Made by a program: the position numbers and the translations under genes. The notes under the pieces were generated by a model that was given only the letters and a program-made list of their open reading frames with translations, was not told where the DNA came from and did not search any database. A stretch of 64,000 nucleotides of DNA from Dicyema japonicum (taxonomy: Eukaryota > Dicyemida > Rhombozoa > Dicyemidae), in contig RDEW01000001.1 of assembly GCA_011109175.1 (NCBI GenBank), positions 1,254,360-1,318,359 of the forward strand, in the 5' to 3' direction. Shown piece by piece: positions 43,100-54,004 of this stretch (the first letter of the stretch is position 1; every line of letters begins with the position of its first letter).

Positions 43100-43520
43100 A
43101 TAATAATAAGAAAAGTATCCTTCTGGCTGAACGTAACGTCTGATGATGTTGGATTTGAAGGTCGAGGGTTCGAATCCGATTTTTTAGCAAAGGTCCATTC
43201 TCGTCAAACAGATCCAACCCATGAGGCGACGAGTACTTATGGCACGACGCAATTGTTGAAAGGGATCTTCCTACCTTCTTCCTGACCAAACCCTCTGATG
43301 AAGATTACATCATGAAAACTCTTCTGTTCTAAAAAATGAAGTGATGTCCCCGACGGTAGGACGTGTGATGAAAATGGAAAAAGGGGAGCCTACTTCACCT
43401 CTCTTCTGAAGCTGAAGCATGTTGTGTCCTATTGTTCTCCCTTGGGTTTCTTCCTTAGATTAATTAGTTATGACTGTTTGTGCTGGACTTATCAAAGATT
43501 GCAAGCCTGGGGAAACAGGG
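43100..43520 (+). mobile_element. tRNA-derived SINE, family 2 (fullest copy)
   Basis: The tRNA-like head has CTGGCTGAACG on the A-box side and GAGGGTTCGAATCCG as a perfect B box at 43166. The body has CGTCAAACAGATCCAACCC, GGGATCTTCCTACCTTCTTC, CTGATGAAGATTACATCATG and AAGTGATGTCCCCGACG, ending ATTAGTTATGACTG and GCAAGCCTGGGG. A related copy at 36.9 kb and a tail at 38.4 kb support the family. Confidence 0.7.
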
Positions 43521-43524
43521 GGTG

Positions 43525-44890
43525 ACCTCTATGAACTAAAAAGCGTGCAAGGAGGAAAATTGGATGGAAAAAAACTAGCAGTAACGATAGTAATGAATAC
43601 TGCACGAGGGAAACCCTTGGTATTCTATTGTTTATGGAAAACCCGGGAGTACTTTAAACTAACCGAGAAAAGTGGCACGTGGGTTAAATTGATTTAAATA
43701 TTATTTACATATTTTAGTTGGTTATACTAATTTATTGATCTTGATGTTACTGCAAGTGCTTCTACACTAATATTATACTCTGAACTGATCGTTTTCTCAT
43801 TTATTGACTGAGAATCGCCACCATTTTTTGACAAAAGGTGATCCCGGTCTATCAGTACCTTCCTCATTTTCGTTCGGTTTACTTCTCGAGATCTCATACA
43901 CTCTGCCCAATTCTGTCATCAATATCGAGTATGCTCGTATTACAGGAAGATGTCCACTCGAGATTCACGATGATTCCGTTAGGAAACGGGAACCTCAAGT
44001 GGGATCTTCTATACCCCCATTTTTCTTCTCTATTTAAAGTGATTCTGCTTGAGACTAATAATTTTCATTTTGAAAGTAAAACCTCGAAAAACCGTGATGC
44101 TTCGAAAATACGAAAAAAGTTCAGATTGAGGCATCGAATATAAGGCAGTGCTTAATGGAGGAGCCCGGATGATCTCTTGATTACGGAAATAGTCCAATAG
44201 TAATTAATTTGTGGATATATTAAGTGCACTATAATAACCTAAAAACCTTAACACAAAGTACAAGCTGATTCATGGATCCCCCACACCGAACAAGATATCA
44301 CTCCTCTTGAAGAGACTACCTCAAGACTGGGACCTCCAAGTCTTAAGGATTTGTGGAAACGCCTGCCAATTGCTGCTGGGCGTCTGAACCCCGCCGGCCT
44401 TATACTTATTAGTGAAATGGGGTAGCTAACTTGACCTTTTCATAAAAAGTAAATATCTAGACCATCTCAATACAAACAGGGTTACATCTCTAAAAATATC
44501 ACAAAAATTGCTTATTTCTTATTTTTATCAGATTAAACTGCATGACTACCGGTATAGTACGAAAGTATTATGCGTCACCGAATAGAGGCTTTTCGATCAA
44601 AATGAGACAGCTGTAATTCAGCTAATTCTCATTGACTTTGATTTCTGGTAGAGACCAATGAGGCTTCAAAGTCATAATTCGATCCAAAGGATTATTTTAG
44701 GCACCAAAAGCACCATGTCCGATAAGGTGGGCTATAGTGGATAACTTTCTCCGCCAGTTTGACGACTTCCTTGCCGGTATGTGATCACTTAGTTGGAAAC
44801 TTTATCATTTTTCCTTTAACCTAGTGATCCTGGGGTAATAAATAATTAAAATTAAATCTATTGAACCAGAAAACACCGTCATAGTCAGAT
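43525..44890. other. No clear gene, 1.3 kb
   Basis: Overlapping plus-strand ORFs at 43804-44143 (containing SISYTLPNSVINIEYARITG in one frame) may be coding or part of a mobile element. No splice model was found. Confidence 0.25.
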
Positions 44891-44904
44891 TAAAAAAATT
44901 CAGG

Positions 44905-44980
44905 TTGATCCCGGCTTCCCTCAGCAGTCTTCGCATGCTCGGACTTGAAAGAAGTGCAGTCCAGGGAAAACTCATCTGGA
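44905..44980 (-). repeat. Dispersed repeat, conserved block only
   Basis: The reverse of the block at 23.52 kb: CTCAGCAGTCTTCGCATGCT then CGGACTTGAA. Only about 60 bp of the repeat are present. Confidence 0.55.
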
Positions 44981-45059
44981 TAATAATTTTAGGCAATTTA
45001 GTGGTGACGTAATTTGTGTCAATGTTTATTTGCATTCAACTAAATTTTTAAAATTAAAC

Positions 45060-45510
45060 ATTTACAGTCGACTCGCAAATTGGCCATTTTTGGTTCTTTA
45101 GAATTTTGTGGCCAATTTTAAAAAATAAAATCAATTTTGAAGAACAATTACATAATTTTTTAAAATGCCTTAAATGAACAAAAAAAAACGTTTTTAAGTT
45201 TTATTAAAATAAAATTTAATTCCTAACTATTATTTGTTTGAGTGGATGATACTTGCTTTGTACTTTTTTATTGAAGAACTAAGAACTTAATTCTCAACAT
45301 TGGCTAAGAGTTTCCTCTCTAGTGAAGTTAATCTAACTACAATATATTTTTTGTCTACAGGTCTTATTTTTTCCGATTCTTGTTCACTATTTTCTGATTC
45401 TAAAAAATTTTCATTAAATGCACAAAATGCTGCCTTGGGAGATATTAAGGAATCATTCAGAAAACCACCTAGAAAATTGATTTTTCGAAAAATACCCATA
45501 GACTATTACC
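45060..45510 (-). mobile_element. Possible pogo-like element end
   Basis: A 70-codon minus-strand ORF (FLESENSEQESEKIRPVDKK) is followed by an AT-rich end with AAATTGGCCACAAAATTCT. The AAATTGGCCAC phrase also occurs near 52.82 and 53.32 kb next to a CENP-B-like N-terminus, so these may be ends of one family. Confidence 0.3.
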
Positions 45511-45539
45511 TTCATCCATTCTACCGACTTCTCTTCAAA

Positions 45540-45910
45540 CTTTTTTATTTTTATTTATTTAACACCCAAGACCACGGTAAAACCAAAACTAACTATTACG
45601 TGATCCCGATGCGCTCCGCCAAAATCCTCATTCTTTCCCGGTGCTCCTCCCTCGTACCCACACAAGCTCGTACAGGGCGGCTGACTGTTAGGATCTTCTG
45701 ACATTTTGGTGAAGAGGATTTCAATGTTGTCCAATTTTAACTTGGCAGTCATCTTCCCCAACCTTTTGTCCGAAGTAAACATAGACGTGACCGATTTTCT
45801 GGAATTTATCGTGAGTCGGTTCTTCATTACCCAGGCGTTGAATCGGTCCAGGTTAATTTGTAATCTTTCTGTAGCATTTTGGATTTCCCGATCACGCGAG
45901 GCCAAAACAA
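45540..45910 (-). mobile_element. LINE family A, C-terminal RT part and tail
   Basis: Minus strand: ASRDREIQNATERLQINLDR, FNAWVMKNRLTINSRKSVTS, MFTSDKRLGKMTAKLKLDNI, then a deletion, then the end EEHRERMRILAERI-like and the tail ATCACGTAATAGTTAGTTTT. The RT part is open for over 80 codons. Confidence 0.7.
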
Positions 45911-46066
45911 TTTTGAAAACTCATTGCTATATTAAAACATCTAATCAATTATTTAACAAAAATATACCATAAATTAAATAATTTTATTTTTAAATTAATT
46001 ATAATTTAATTAAATTATAACCTTATTTGGAATAAATATTCAAATCCACTAACTTACATTAAAATT

Positions 46067-47417
46067 ATGATATTTATTTTCTCCTGCTTAATTATCGCTA
46101 ATTCTCAAACGCAAAAAACTCTCAGATACCTCAATATAGTACACAACAAATGTATAACATTAACAGATCTACAGACACGGAGCCCGATCTCCCATCCATA
46201 TATTCCCTAAAAATGAGCACAAAACCCACTGGAAACAAGGACTGGGACAGCTTCACAAATGTATTTCTCACGTTGTTACGTTAGAACGGGATTTCCATGC
46301 AGTAACAACCTCGGAAAGTTCATTAAAAAGAGGTACCCATCCTTGGAACCCTACAACCATTCTTCCGTTAAAGTCAAATCCTCCGACGTCGACCGAACGA
46401 TTATGAGCGCTTTAGCTAATTTGGCTGGACTCTTCCCCCCACGTGAGTCAGAAATTTGGAACTTGAATCTTCCCTGGAGGCCCATTCCAATTCACACCAT
46501 CCCTGCCTCAGAAGATCGGGTTCTCTCGGCCATTTCATAGTAGATTATTCAGATGTCCCGCAAATGTCCCGCCTATGACGCAATGCTTAGGCATCTTTCG
46601 TTCAAATTTCAAAAAGTTGACAAAAAATACAAGGTTTGTTTTCAAATTCCTAAATAGGAGTTCATCAAAAGAATATCTAATTTGGCGGGGTACGATTATC
46701 TTCAATTTCCGAAATTTAATAGAATTCACAGCAACCTCATTTGTGATGTATTTCTCTAACCTATCTCCCAGAAAGCCGAGAATCTATCTCTCCCAATATG
46801 GGCAAATAACTCTACTATGGAAGAAATGGTTAAATTGGAGACAGAAAAGATAAATTTGATATACAATGACCTCCAAATGGCTCGGCTGCATGGAGGTTCT
46901 AATTTATGAGGCAACCAGGTGAACTTCTTAAGGAAATAATACAGTCGATGAAGGACAAGGTGGAAAGTAGGTCGGTAATTCCAAGGAAAGCCATGATTTA
47001 TTCGGGAGTATGTTCACGTATCATTTTAGCACGATAATACCTTGTTGAGCTTAATGGGGGCAATGGGAGTTCTCGATGGTAGTTGGCCACGTTTTGCTTC
47101 TTGTTTGTTTGTGGAGCTTCATGAGATTAATTTTACATGGTATGTCAGACTTGTCTACAAAATTGATGAGAGTAATGTTAGAGTCCTTAAGATTAAAGGT
47201 GGGATTGGGAGTGAATATAGGTTGTGATGATTACTGTGAGGTTGGAAAATTCGAAGAACTGCTTAGTTCTGTCATACCCTCAGACATTGATGAGGAGTGT
47301 AAGGTCGTGAGCTATTTTGGCTTAAACTTAATTTACTCTGATGGACTTTTTGATGATGGGGTCGATATTTTTAAATTATTTAGTTTAGGCCTAGTATACG
47401 GCATTGGCCAAGAATGA
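46067..47417 (+). CDS. Secreted histidine acid phosphatase (prostatic/lysosomal type)
   Basis: Hydrolyses phosphomonoesters through a phosphohistidine. ATG at 46067 gives the signal peptide MIFIFSCLIIANSQTQ. A 28-bp intron follows, then IYRHGARSPIHIF (catalytic RHGxRxP), WKQGLGQLHK, LGKFIKKRYPSLE, SSDVDRTIMSALANLAGLF, LPWRPIPIHTIP, LSLPIWANNSTMEEM, IQSMKDKVE and SG-HDNTLLSLMGAMGVL with the catalytic HD pair. It ends with IKGCDDYCEVGKFEELLSSV. Introns are 22-28 bp. The order and Cys pattern fit ACPP/ACP2. No C-terminal membrane helix is seen, so it is probably secreted. At the join after GQLHK the GT-AG pair leaves the frame one base off. Confidence 0.88.
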
Positions 47418-47424
47418 CCATCCT

Positions 47425-47985
47425 TCTAGGGGTTTCTGATCGAATGAAATTTAACTTTAGGCCATGGACGTGTTCGACGTTTTCAGTGTCAGAAACATGC
47501 GTATCCCTTCAGTCACGCAGTTTAGGCACACTATAGAGGATATAATGATATGTAGAGTAATTGAGGTCAACTCGTTGCAAAAACCAGTTAAATCTTAGAA
47601 ATCCAGACTATTAAATAATCTTGAGTTATTCTATATCATACTGACCTCATGTTTGGCTATCTAAAGACAACAAGAGAGATGCTCAGCCATCGTGCCATAG
47701 ACAATTACCAGCCACTTTGGAATTTTACCTAAAAAGGCAAGAGAAACACATTCTAAGTTCTGTGAAACCCGGTGACCCTGAAAGCAGAAATCTTCACTAT
47801 TATACTGCAATCTATATCCCCCACAGTACATCTAGTAGTCGTGTTCTATCGATCTAATAATTCCACTAAACAGCAAACAACCATTAACTCGATTTATTAG
47901 TAAATGAGTAACAAAGAGAATAACGAGGACAGAATCTAGTTGTTTTTAACCGGCGTTTTGATGATAACCTAACTTAACTAACACG
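47425..47985. other. Convergent intergenic spacer, no gene
   Basis: Lies between the 3' ends of the phosphatase and the dehydrogenase genes. No ORF or repeat recognised. Confidence 0.45.
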
Positions 47986-47987
47986 AT

Positions 47988-49763
47988 TTATACCGTCTTC
48001 ACTTCCGTGTAGTTCCGGAGTCCATATGAACCCAATTCTCTCCCCTGACCTGACTCTTTGAATCCTCCAAAGGGGGCAGCAGCGTCCAAGGCGTCATAAC
48101 AGTTAATCCTAAAAGATATTTCTCATAATTCCAACCAGAATGTCCCCGCTCTAAGAGCTTGGGAGAGATACATGGCTTTATCAATGTCCTGGTGAACACT
48201 GAAGCGCCAAACCATATTTAGTGTCATTGCTTCGTTGCACGACCTCCTCCATGGTCTTGAACTTCATTATCTGCATAACTGGACCGAAGATCTAACGTCT
48301 CAACAACCTCAACCTCAGTGGTGGCAATGTCCATGTTGTCTTGAACATCTTTAAAGACCGTTGGTTGGACAAAATATCCTCTATCAGCTCCCTTGGATCC
48401 CCCAGTGCATAACATTGCCCCCTGACGTCTTCCACTATCAATCAAACTAAGGATCTTCTGGAACTGCTCATTATCGACCTAAAAATCAAATTCAGATCAA
48501 TGCCTGTGGTCCCTGTGTTGTTTCGGAATCAAATGGATCCCCGACCTTTCTTTTGGCAGCCTCAGCCACACTTCTTTCAACAAACTCGTCATATATGCTT
48601 TCCTCCACGAAAATCCGAGATCCAGCACAACAACATTGTCCCTGGTTTAGGAAAAGTCCCATGTGGCTCTGAGAAACAGCCAAATCCACTACGATAAAAA
48701 GTCAAAGCAACGGTTAGAGTCCGCAAACACAATATTCGGAGACTTCCCACCCAATTCCAAAGTTACTCTTTTGAAGTTGCTTTCCATAGCATCCCTGGAC
48801 ACAATTCGTCCAACCTGCACAGATTACTGCATAAACACCTCGTTTGATCCAGTAAAGGCGACCTTGTCGATCTGAGGGTGAGATGAAATAGCCGCTCCAG
48901 CTGTGGGTCCGTACCCAGTTATAATATTCAGGACCCCGGGAGGGAGACCAGCCTAAATAAGCCACACTGGCACCTTTCTAAACAGATCGGCTACAAAGAG
49001 CGCTGAAAGTGGAGTTTGTTCGGCCAACTTGAGAACGACTGTGCATCCGTTGCAAAGAGCGGGACCCAACTTCCACGCCTGCATGAGCATGGGAAAGTTC
49101 CACTATGGCTTAGTCCGACTATTTACAGGAATAATCTGCCCACATACTCCAATGGGTTCGTGGCGAGTCATCCCCAAAAAGTTTCCATCTAAAAATTATA
49201 AGCAGGATTAACCCATTTCGAAGGTTTCCCCTGAATTTTTGCCGGCCCAACCAGCATAATATCTAGAAATACCTTACACGTGGGGAAAACCTGTAACACT
49301 GGGCCACCAGATTCAAATCGGCATTGAAGGCTTCCAAGAAGGGTTTCCCATTGTCGTAGCTTTCAAGGCTCTAACTTAAACGAGAAACAAAAAACAGCCA
49401 GATAATTTTTATTCTCCTCAATGAGGTCCGCGACTTTGTAAAGAATTCGTCCTCTTTCAGTAGCGGGCATGCTTCGCCATGGTGAACCAAACCTAAAGGC
49501 TTCCTGAGCTGCTTTCACGGCAATATCGACGTCTTGCTAAAATTCTCATCAGTCCTCACTTTGTCTCCCTCGGCCACCTGACAAATAACCTCCTCAGTGG
49601 CGGGGTTTATGGATGGGAATGTCTTGCCGCTCTGAGCGTTAACATATTCGTTGTTTATGAAGAGCTGATTGAAATAGATTTGAGGATTTCTGACAGGCGA
49701 GGGCGCTGTACTCTGGAGTCTTAAGCAATTCTTCAAAAATGGTGCAACTCTGTCGATCAACAT
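47988..49763 (-). CDS. Aldehyde dehydrogenase, mitochondrial ALDH2/ALDH1 type
   Basis: NAD+-dependent oxidation of aldehydes to acids. ATG at 49761-49763; the first residues [19 protein letters not shown] look like a mitochondrial presequence. The family blocks follow: [87 protein letters not shown] (catalytic Glu), [20 protein letters not shown] (catalytic Cys) and [16 protein letters not shown] near the C-terminus, ending TEVKTV at 47988. At least ten micro-introns; those I placed are 23, 25, 28 and 23 bp. Some central exons were followed only by motif, but every conserved block is present. Runs tail-to-tail with the acid phosphatase gene. Confidence 0.93.
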
Positions 49764-49769
49764 CGAGTA

Positions 49770-50810
49770 AATTCCAATAACTTAAATTTTATAGTTTTTA
49801 TTTATCGATCAATCAATTAATTAAACCACAAAAAAATGAAAAATTTTGTTTTTAACTAATTCAATATAAAAATTATTCAAATTACCAATTTAAGGTTCTG
49901 TCGCCACCCGAGGGACTCAAAGCCGTGCATGACAGCGTTTCAACTCTCGGAAATGGCCTTTTTACTATCCTCCATTACTTCTATGGGTTTTAAGAGTGTT
50001 TGGGACGAAATGGATTCACCTCTTAAACAACTTTATACATCAAACAGTTAGATTACCTAAAATGGAGACATTGTGGGTTGAATGTAAAAAATTGCTGAAT
50101 CATTGTCTAATTTTGTCCCACCCATTGTTGTTATAGTAACGATCTATTATGATATTGGGCGTTGATTTGGGAAATATCGTACATCAAGTAATTTATATTG
50201 ATATGGAATCCATCACAATCCCTACCATTTATTACTGACTTCCCCGAACCACTGCACCACTCATGTATTCTTCTTTGATAATTTGACAGTGGATCAAGAA
50301 TAAATGTATTTCATCCCCCAATTAAGCTTATTACTATTTCTCCAAGCGTTAGTCTCATTTCTATATGGACAATACGACTCTCCAAAGTCTTTGATTACCA
50401 GCAATTGAACGTACGTTCTTTCGCTAATATTCAAAACCTAGCGTACTTCCACATGTGTCAAGTCCTAAGGTCTACCTTTGCATGTAGGACGCACTTGAAG
50501 ACACTCCTTGTCATTTCTCACAAGTTTTTCAGTTCAGTGTTTTGAAGAGTGTTCAACTGGCACTCCCAATGATTTCTCAATAAGTTAGATTTTTTATCAA
50601 CTCAAAACACTAAAGTTAGGAGAAAACCAAAAGCCATGAAACAAATTTTGAGTTTGAAGTAAGGGTGACAGGGTCAATTTATACGAGAAACCGTATGTCT
50701 CTTTTTCGCTGATGACCCTTATTACATCCCCCATGAATTAAGTATCAAAGAGGTGTAAAGAAGTGTATAAATACAGAAAAGTCTCTAGGAATAGACGAAA
50801 ACGCAGTACT
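49770..50810. other. About 1 kb intergenic, no gene
   Basis: AT-rich near 49.8 kb, then sequence without coding character. A diverged SINE-like stretch may be present after 50.7 kb. Confidence 0.35.
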
Positions 50811-50814
50811 TTTT

Positions 50815-51010
50815 CTTGTAAGATCCCTGGTTTGAATATCGTTACTGTCTATTCCGTTAAAGGTTCCACGCATCTACGATACTTCTGAGTTTAAAGTGAC
50901 GCCGTCATCAGCGTTTCATCACTGCGGAAACTTATTGTCTTCAGGGACTCACACACAAAAAAACTGGACTCACTTCCTTCTCTTCTGAACCTAGCTCGCT
51001 TAGAAGCATG
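50815..51010 (+). mobile_element. tRNA-derived SINE, family 1, short copy
   Basis: GATCCCTGGTTTGAATATCG (diverged B box), AAAGGTTCCACGCATCTACG, CCGTCATCAGCGTTTCATC and CTCACACACAAAAAAACTGG. The A-box side and tail are missing. Confidence 0.6.
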
Positions 51011-51119
51011 ACCTGGGTACTAAATCTTTGGAGAGTATGTACACACACGTAGTGTCCAAAACCAGGTTCCGACCATTATCAAAAGAAAATGTTTTCATTC
51101 ATTTTTAAGTGCTATATTT

Positions 51120-51445
51120 TTTAAAAGCTATAATTTGTGGTTAAACAGCACGCCCTGACTGCGTGGGTAATCCCTCTTAGGATAGCGAGTGAGATTCGCT
51201 CGATTAACCAGCTGCGCTCATATGAATCTCCTGATCGTACAGAAATCCGATTTCCTAGACATTCAAGAATTCCGGCATCGGAACCAGACGTCTCAACGGC
51301 GAGTAGAACAAACAAAAAACTCCTTGGGTAGGAACGAGTACTTTTCCCTTTTCAACCTTTCGGCTTTCTTAGCGGCAGAACATTCTCCGAAGGCATTCTG
51401 GAGTAGGTTGCAAGGGGAAAATTTGTCGGTAATTTGTGGTTTATA
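51120..51445 (-). mobile_element. LINE family B, C-terminal domain
   Basis: Minus strand: SAAKKAERLKREKYSFLP, then after a one-base slip FVLLAVETSGSDAGILECLG and ERISLAILRGITHAV. It aligns block by block with the copy at 52.9 kb (KAGEAARLYENSKIKKYSSL, VVVETSGVFGPKTVSFLRAL, QRISLAVARNNSHSI). A near relative of this domain ends many animal LINE ORFs (K...Y..F.P.A.ETLG..G and QR.S.AIQR.N). Confidence 0.65.
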
Positions 51446-51594
51446 AGTGCTATTTTAATGACTCGTGAGATTCTGTGGCTTTCTAGTTGATCTCTTTGCA
51501 ATCGTGAGAGGCAACGAAACGTCGTTTATGTCGGCGGGGGTCATTTTTGATTGATTTTTGTGTTGTCTAATAAAGTTTTCATTAAAAAATTAAT

Positions 51595-51925
51595 TTATTA
51601 TTCCCGGAACTACAAGAAGGGACAAAAGTTATCGTCTAAGTTGAGTGATCCTGGTGTCCATACCATGCTTTCTCCCGCGGTTAGTTTTGAAGTCCTGTAT
51701 TAATCTCGAAGGGGGCAGGCGTCCAGATATAGTTCGACTTCCGGCCCGGGGGTTATTTTTGCCATTTTGAGGAAGTCTCAGTGCCGTTCCGTAAAATGTA
51801 GTAACGATGGATGTGTCTTCTTCGATTCTCATCCTCTTAGAGGAATGTACCACCAACTGATCCTCATCCATTCTTATCTTCCAGTATCTGAAGGTGCCTC
51901 CACATAGTTCACATGTCACTTTAAC
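51595..51925 (-). mobile_element. Retroelement fragment with 96-codon ORF
   Basis: A minus-strand ORF (MTCELCGGTFRYWKIRMDED..TNRGRKHGMDTRITQLRR) ends in a segment that is shared at the DNA level with 13.49-13.56 kb. CxxC at the start. Family unclear. Confidence 0.4.
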
Positions 51926-52239
51926 AATTTGGCTCGAAGCAGATATGAAATCTTCATCAAACCCTAACCCTGTAGTTGGGCTTAACCACCATAATTTCTA
52001 AAAATTTTTTTCAAAAAGTCCGATTGGATGCAAGTTCTTTAGATTCTTCAGCGGATATCCATCGATGTAATTCTCGAAGCACTTAGAGAACAAACCCCAG
52101 CAGTACGACTTTTCCAATATATTTCACGTGGCCTCATCTAGTTCTAGAGCCGACTGTCCTGCTTCCAATACACTGTCGAAATTATTTGTTTCTGCAGGCC
52201 ATGGGATATGATTCTTTAAATACTGCAGAATCAGACATC

Positions 52240-52480
52240 ACAACGAAAAACTGAGATCCTTATGTGCCACGACAGATCTGGACAACTAATTTCTTCCAGG
52301 GTCCTCTGTTCCGTGCTGTTTTTCGCAGGTTGTCAAGATCTTGTGAGTTTACCTATTGATTTCTGTCTGCGTTGAGAACAATCGAAAGTGATATTCTTGG
52401 CCTTCCCCGGAATTTCGGAGATTCCTCCGTGAAATACACTTTCATCACATAATTCGCTGGAGTTGTAAGATCAAGCATTA
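52240..52480 (-). mobile_element. RTE-like LINE fragment, C-terminal domain
   Basis: Minus strand: DLTTPANYVMKVYFTEESPK, FRGRPRISLSIVLNADRN, then after a slip QDLDNLRKTARNRGPWKKLV. The same motif order as the other copies. Confidence 0.65.
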
Positions 52481-52879
52481 TATGTGCGAAAAGTTTCCAT
52501 CGTTCTTCGATGATTGTTTGGGAGTTTCCTGATCTTGTAATGTGGGTATATTGTTCCGTTGCTTCAGTTTGTTCAGAGCGACTGTATATAACCTTTTTTG
52601 TATTTCAGATCCTCTTCGCCCCCAAGAAACGAGCCAAATTTTCCAAGGTCGTGTCTTTTGGGGCATATTTTCTTTCTATGCAGGTGTTTTCGGTTTTTTG
52701 GTATTCATGTTTAAAAACCACTCGAGAATTTATTTGGCAGTACTTCCAGTATTTTCTTAGGTATCTTCTGTAAACCCTCTAAAATTGGTAAATTTTTAAA
52801 TTGGCCACATTTTGAAAAAAAAATTAAAAAAATCATATTCTCCTAATTTTTTTATGATAAACATTTATTTATAACAATA

Positions 52880-53260
52880 AAATTGTTCTAAAGTCCAGCG
52901 GATATTATCGAGTGGCTGTTATTTCTGGCTACTGCCAGGGATATCCTTTGGAAAAGCCACTCGGTTTCCCGACGATCCCTCGAGGATTTGGTTAATAGAC
53001 ACCCAAGTGCTCTAAGGAAAGAGACCGTCTTGGGGCCAAAGACTCCGCTCGTCTCGACGACCACTGGCTGTACATGGAAACGTTTTAGGAGGCTGCTGTA
53101 TTTCTTTATTTTTGAGTTTTCATATAAACGGGCGGCCTCTCCCGCTTTCATTGCCGACCTCAAAAGTTTCGACTGGGAAAAGCTGTCAGTACAGGCAGCA
53201 TCCCAAATTAAGCATTTGCCCCGAGAGAAGGGGAAGACAGTAATTCCATCGGGTCGCTTC
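52880..53260 (-). mobile_element. LINE family B, C-terminal domain (best copy)
   Basis: An unbroken minus-strand reading starts with KRPDGITVFPFSRGKCLIWD, continues with AACTDSFSQSKLLRSAMKAG, KKYSSLLKRFHVQPVVVETS and FLRALGCLLTKSSRDRRETE, and ends WLFQRISLAVARNNSHSI at a stop. The KRPDG..V domain is typical for the end of a LINE ORF. It is inserted between AT-rich stretches that share AAATTGGCCAC, so it probably sits inside a pogo-like element. Confidence 0.75.
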
Positions 53261-53261
53261 C

Positions 53262-53700
53262 CATCATTTCCTAATTATTTGGGCAACTTTTAAATTCTCC
53301 TAATTATTTTGGCAACTTTTAAATTGGCCACAATTTAATTTTTAATATAAATTGGAAAAAAATATTTTATTAACACATGTCTTTCAATGCTTCTAGTGGA
53401 CGCTATACTGGCCTTACTTTTAATGATAAAATTCAAATTGTAAATTATAAAAAAGGATTTTTGAATATCGAATTTAGGGAGGAAAATATTCTTTTTGAAA
53501 TAATTGAAATAGAAACGAGTGAATTAGCAAATAAAGGCAATGGATTTAATATGTTCCCTGAAATATTTGATAATACTTTAAATCTTGTAGGCGAATTGAA
53601 GAGACAGACGATATTAATGTGGCAACCAAGAATATTATTTGGCTCTTCATGTATTGAAAAATTATTTTAAACAGTAGGAATTATTATTAATAAGCACACC
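53262..53700 (+). mobile_element. Possible pogo-like element with CENP-B-like N-terminus
   Basis: ATG at 53380 opens SGRYTGLTFNDKIQIVNYKK, which resembles the start of the CENP-B/pogo N-terminal HTH. After that comes unrelated sequence of low confidence. A 29-bp tandem duplication (CCTAATTATTT(T/G)GGCAACTT) lies at 53265-53320. Confidence 0.35.
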
Positions 53701-54000
53701 GCAAAATAACGTTAGTAAAGTCATCTCGCTTGTGCCACCCTCTCCTGGATGCGTTTTGTTAATTGCTTTTAGTTCCCTCTGTTCCTCGATAGGTCCCTCA
53801 GGTGCTCAAGATTATCTGCCGACGTCAACCCTTACCCAATCGAAGTTAGGTATTGATGTAGAAGGGTTGGTAGATTAATTCGCGGTCTTCCCCGGAAAGT
53901 CGATCCCGGATGAGGAGCATAGCGGTGTTCCATCGCGAGATTAGCGGGAGTATACCTGTCCATTCTTAAGATGTGACCAAATTTAATTGGAATGGAGGGG
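53690..54000 (-). mobile_element. RTE-like LINE fragment, C-terminal domain
   Basis: Minus strand: LRMDRYTPANLAMEHRYAPH, PGSTFRGRPRINLPTLLHQY, then after a slip ADNLEHLRDLSRNRGN and QLTKRIQERVAQA. One of the better copies of this end domain. Confidence 0.7.
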
Positions 54001-54004
54001 TTAA

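Noticed and set aside
42974-43285. Plus-strand ORF of 103 codons and the opposing 114-codon ORF
   Set aside because: The region is a tRNA-derived SINE with a clear B box; no coding signature.
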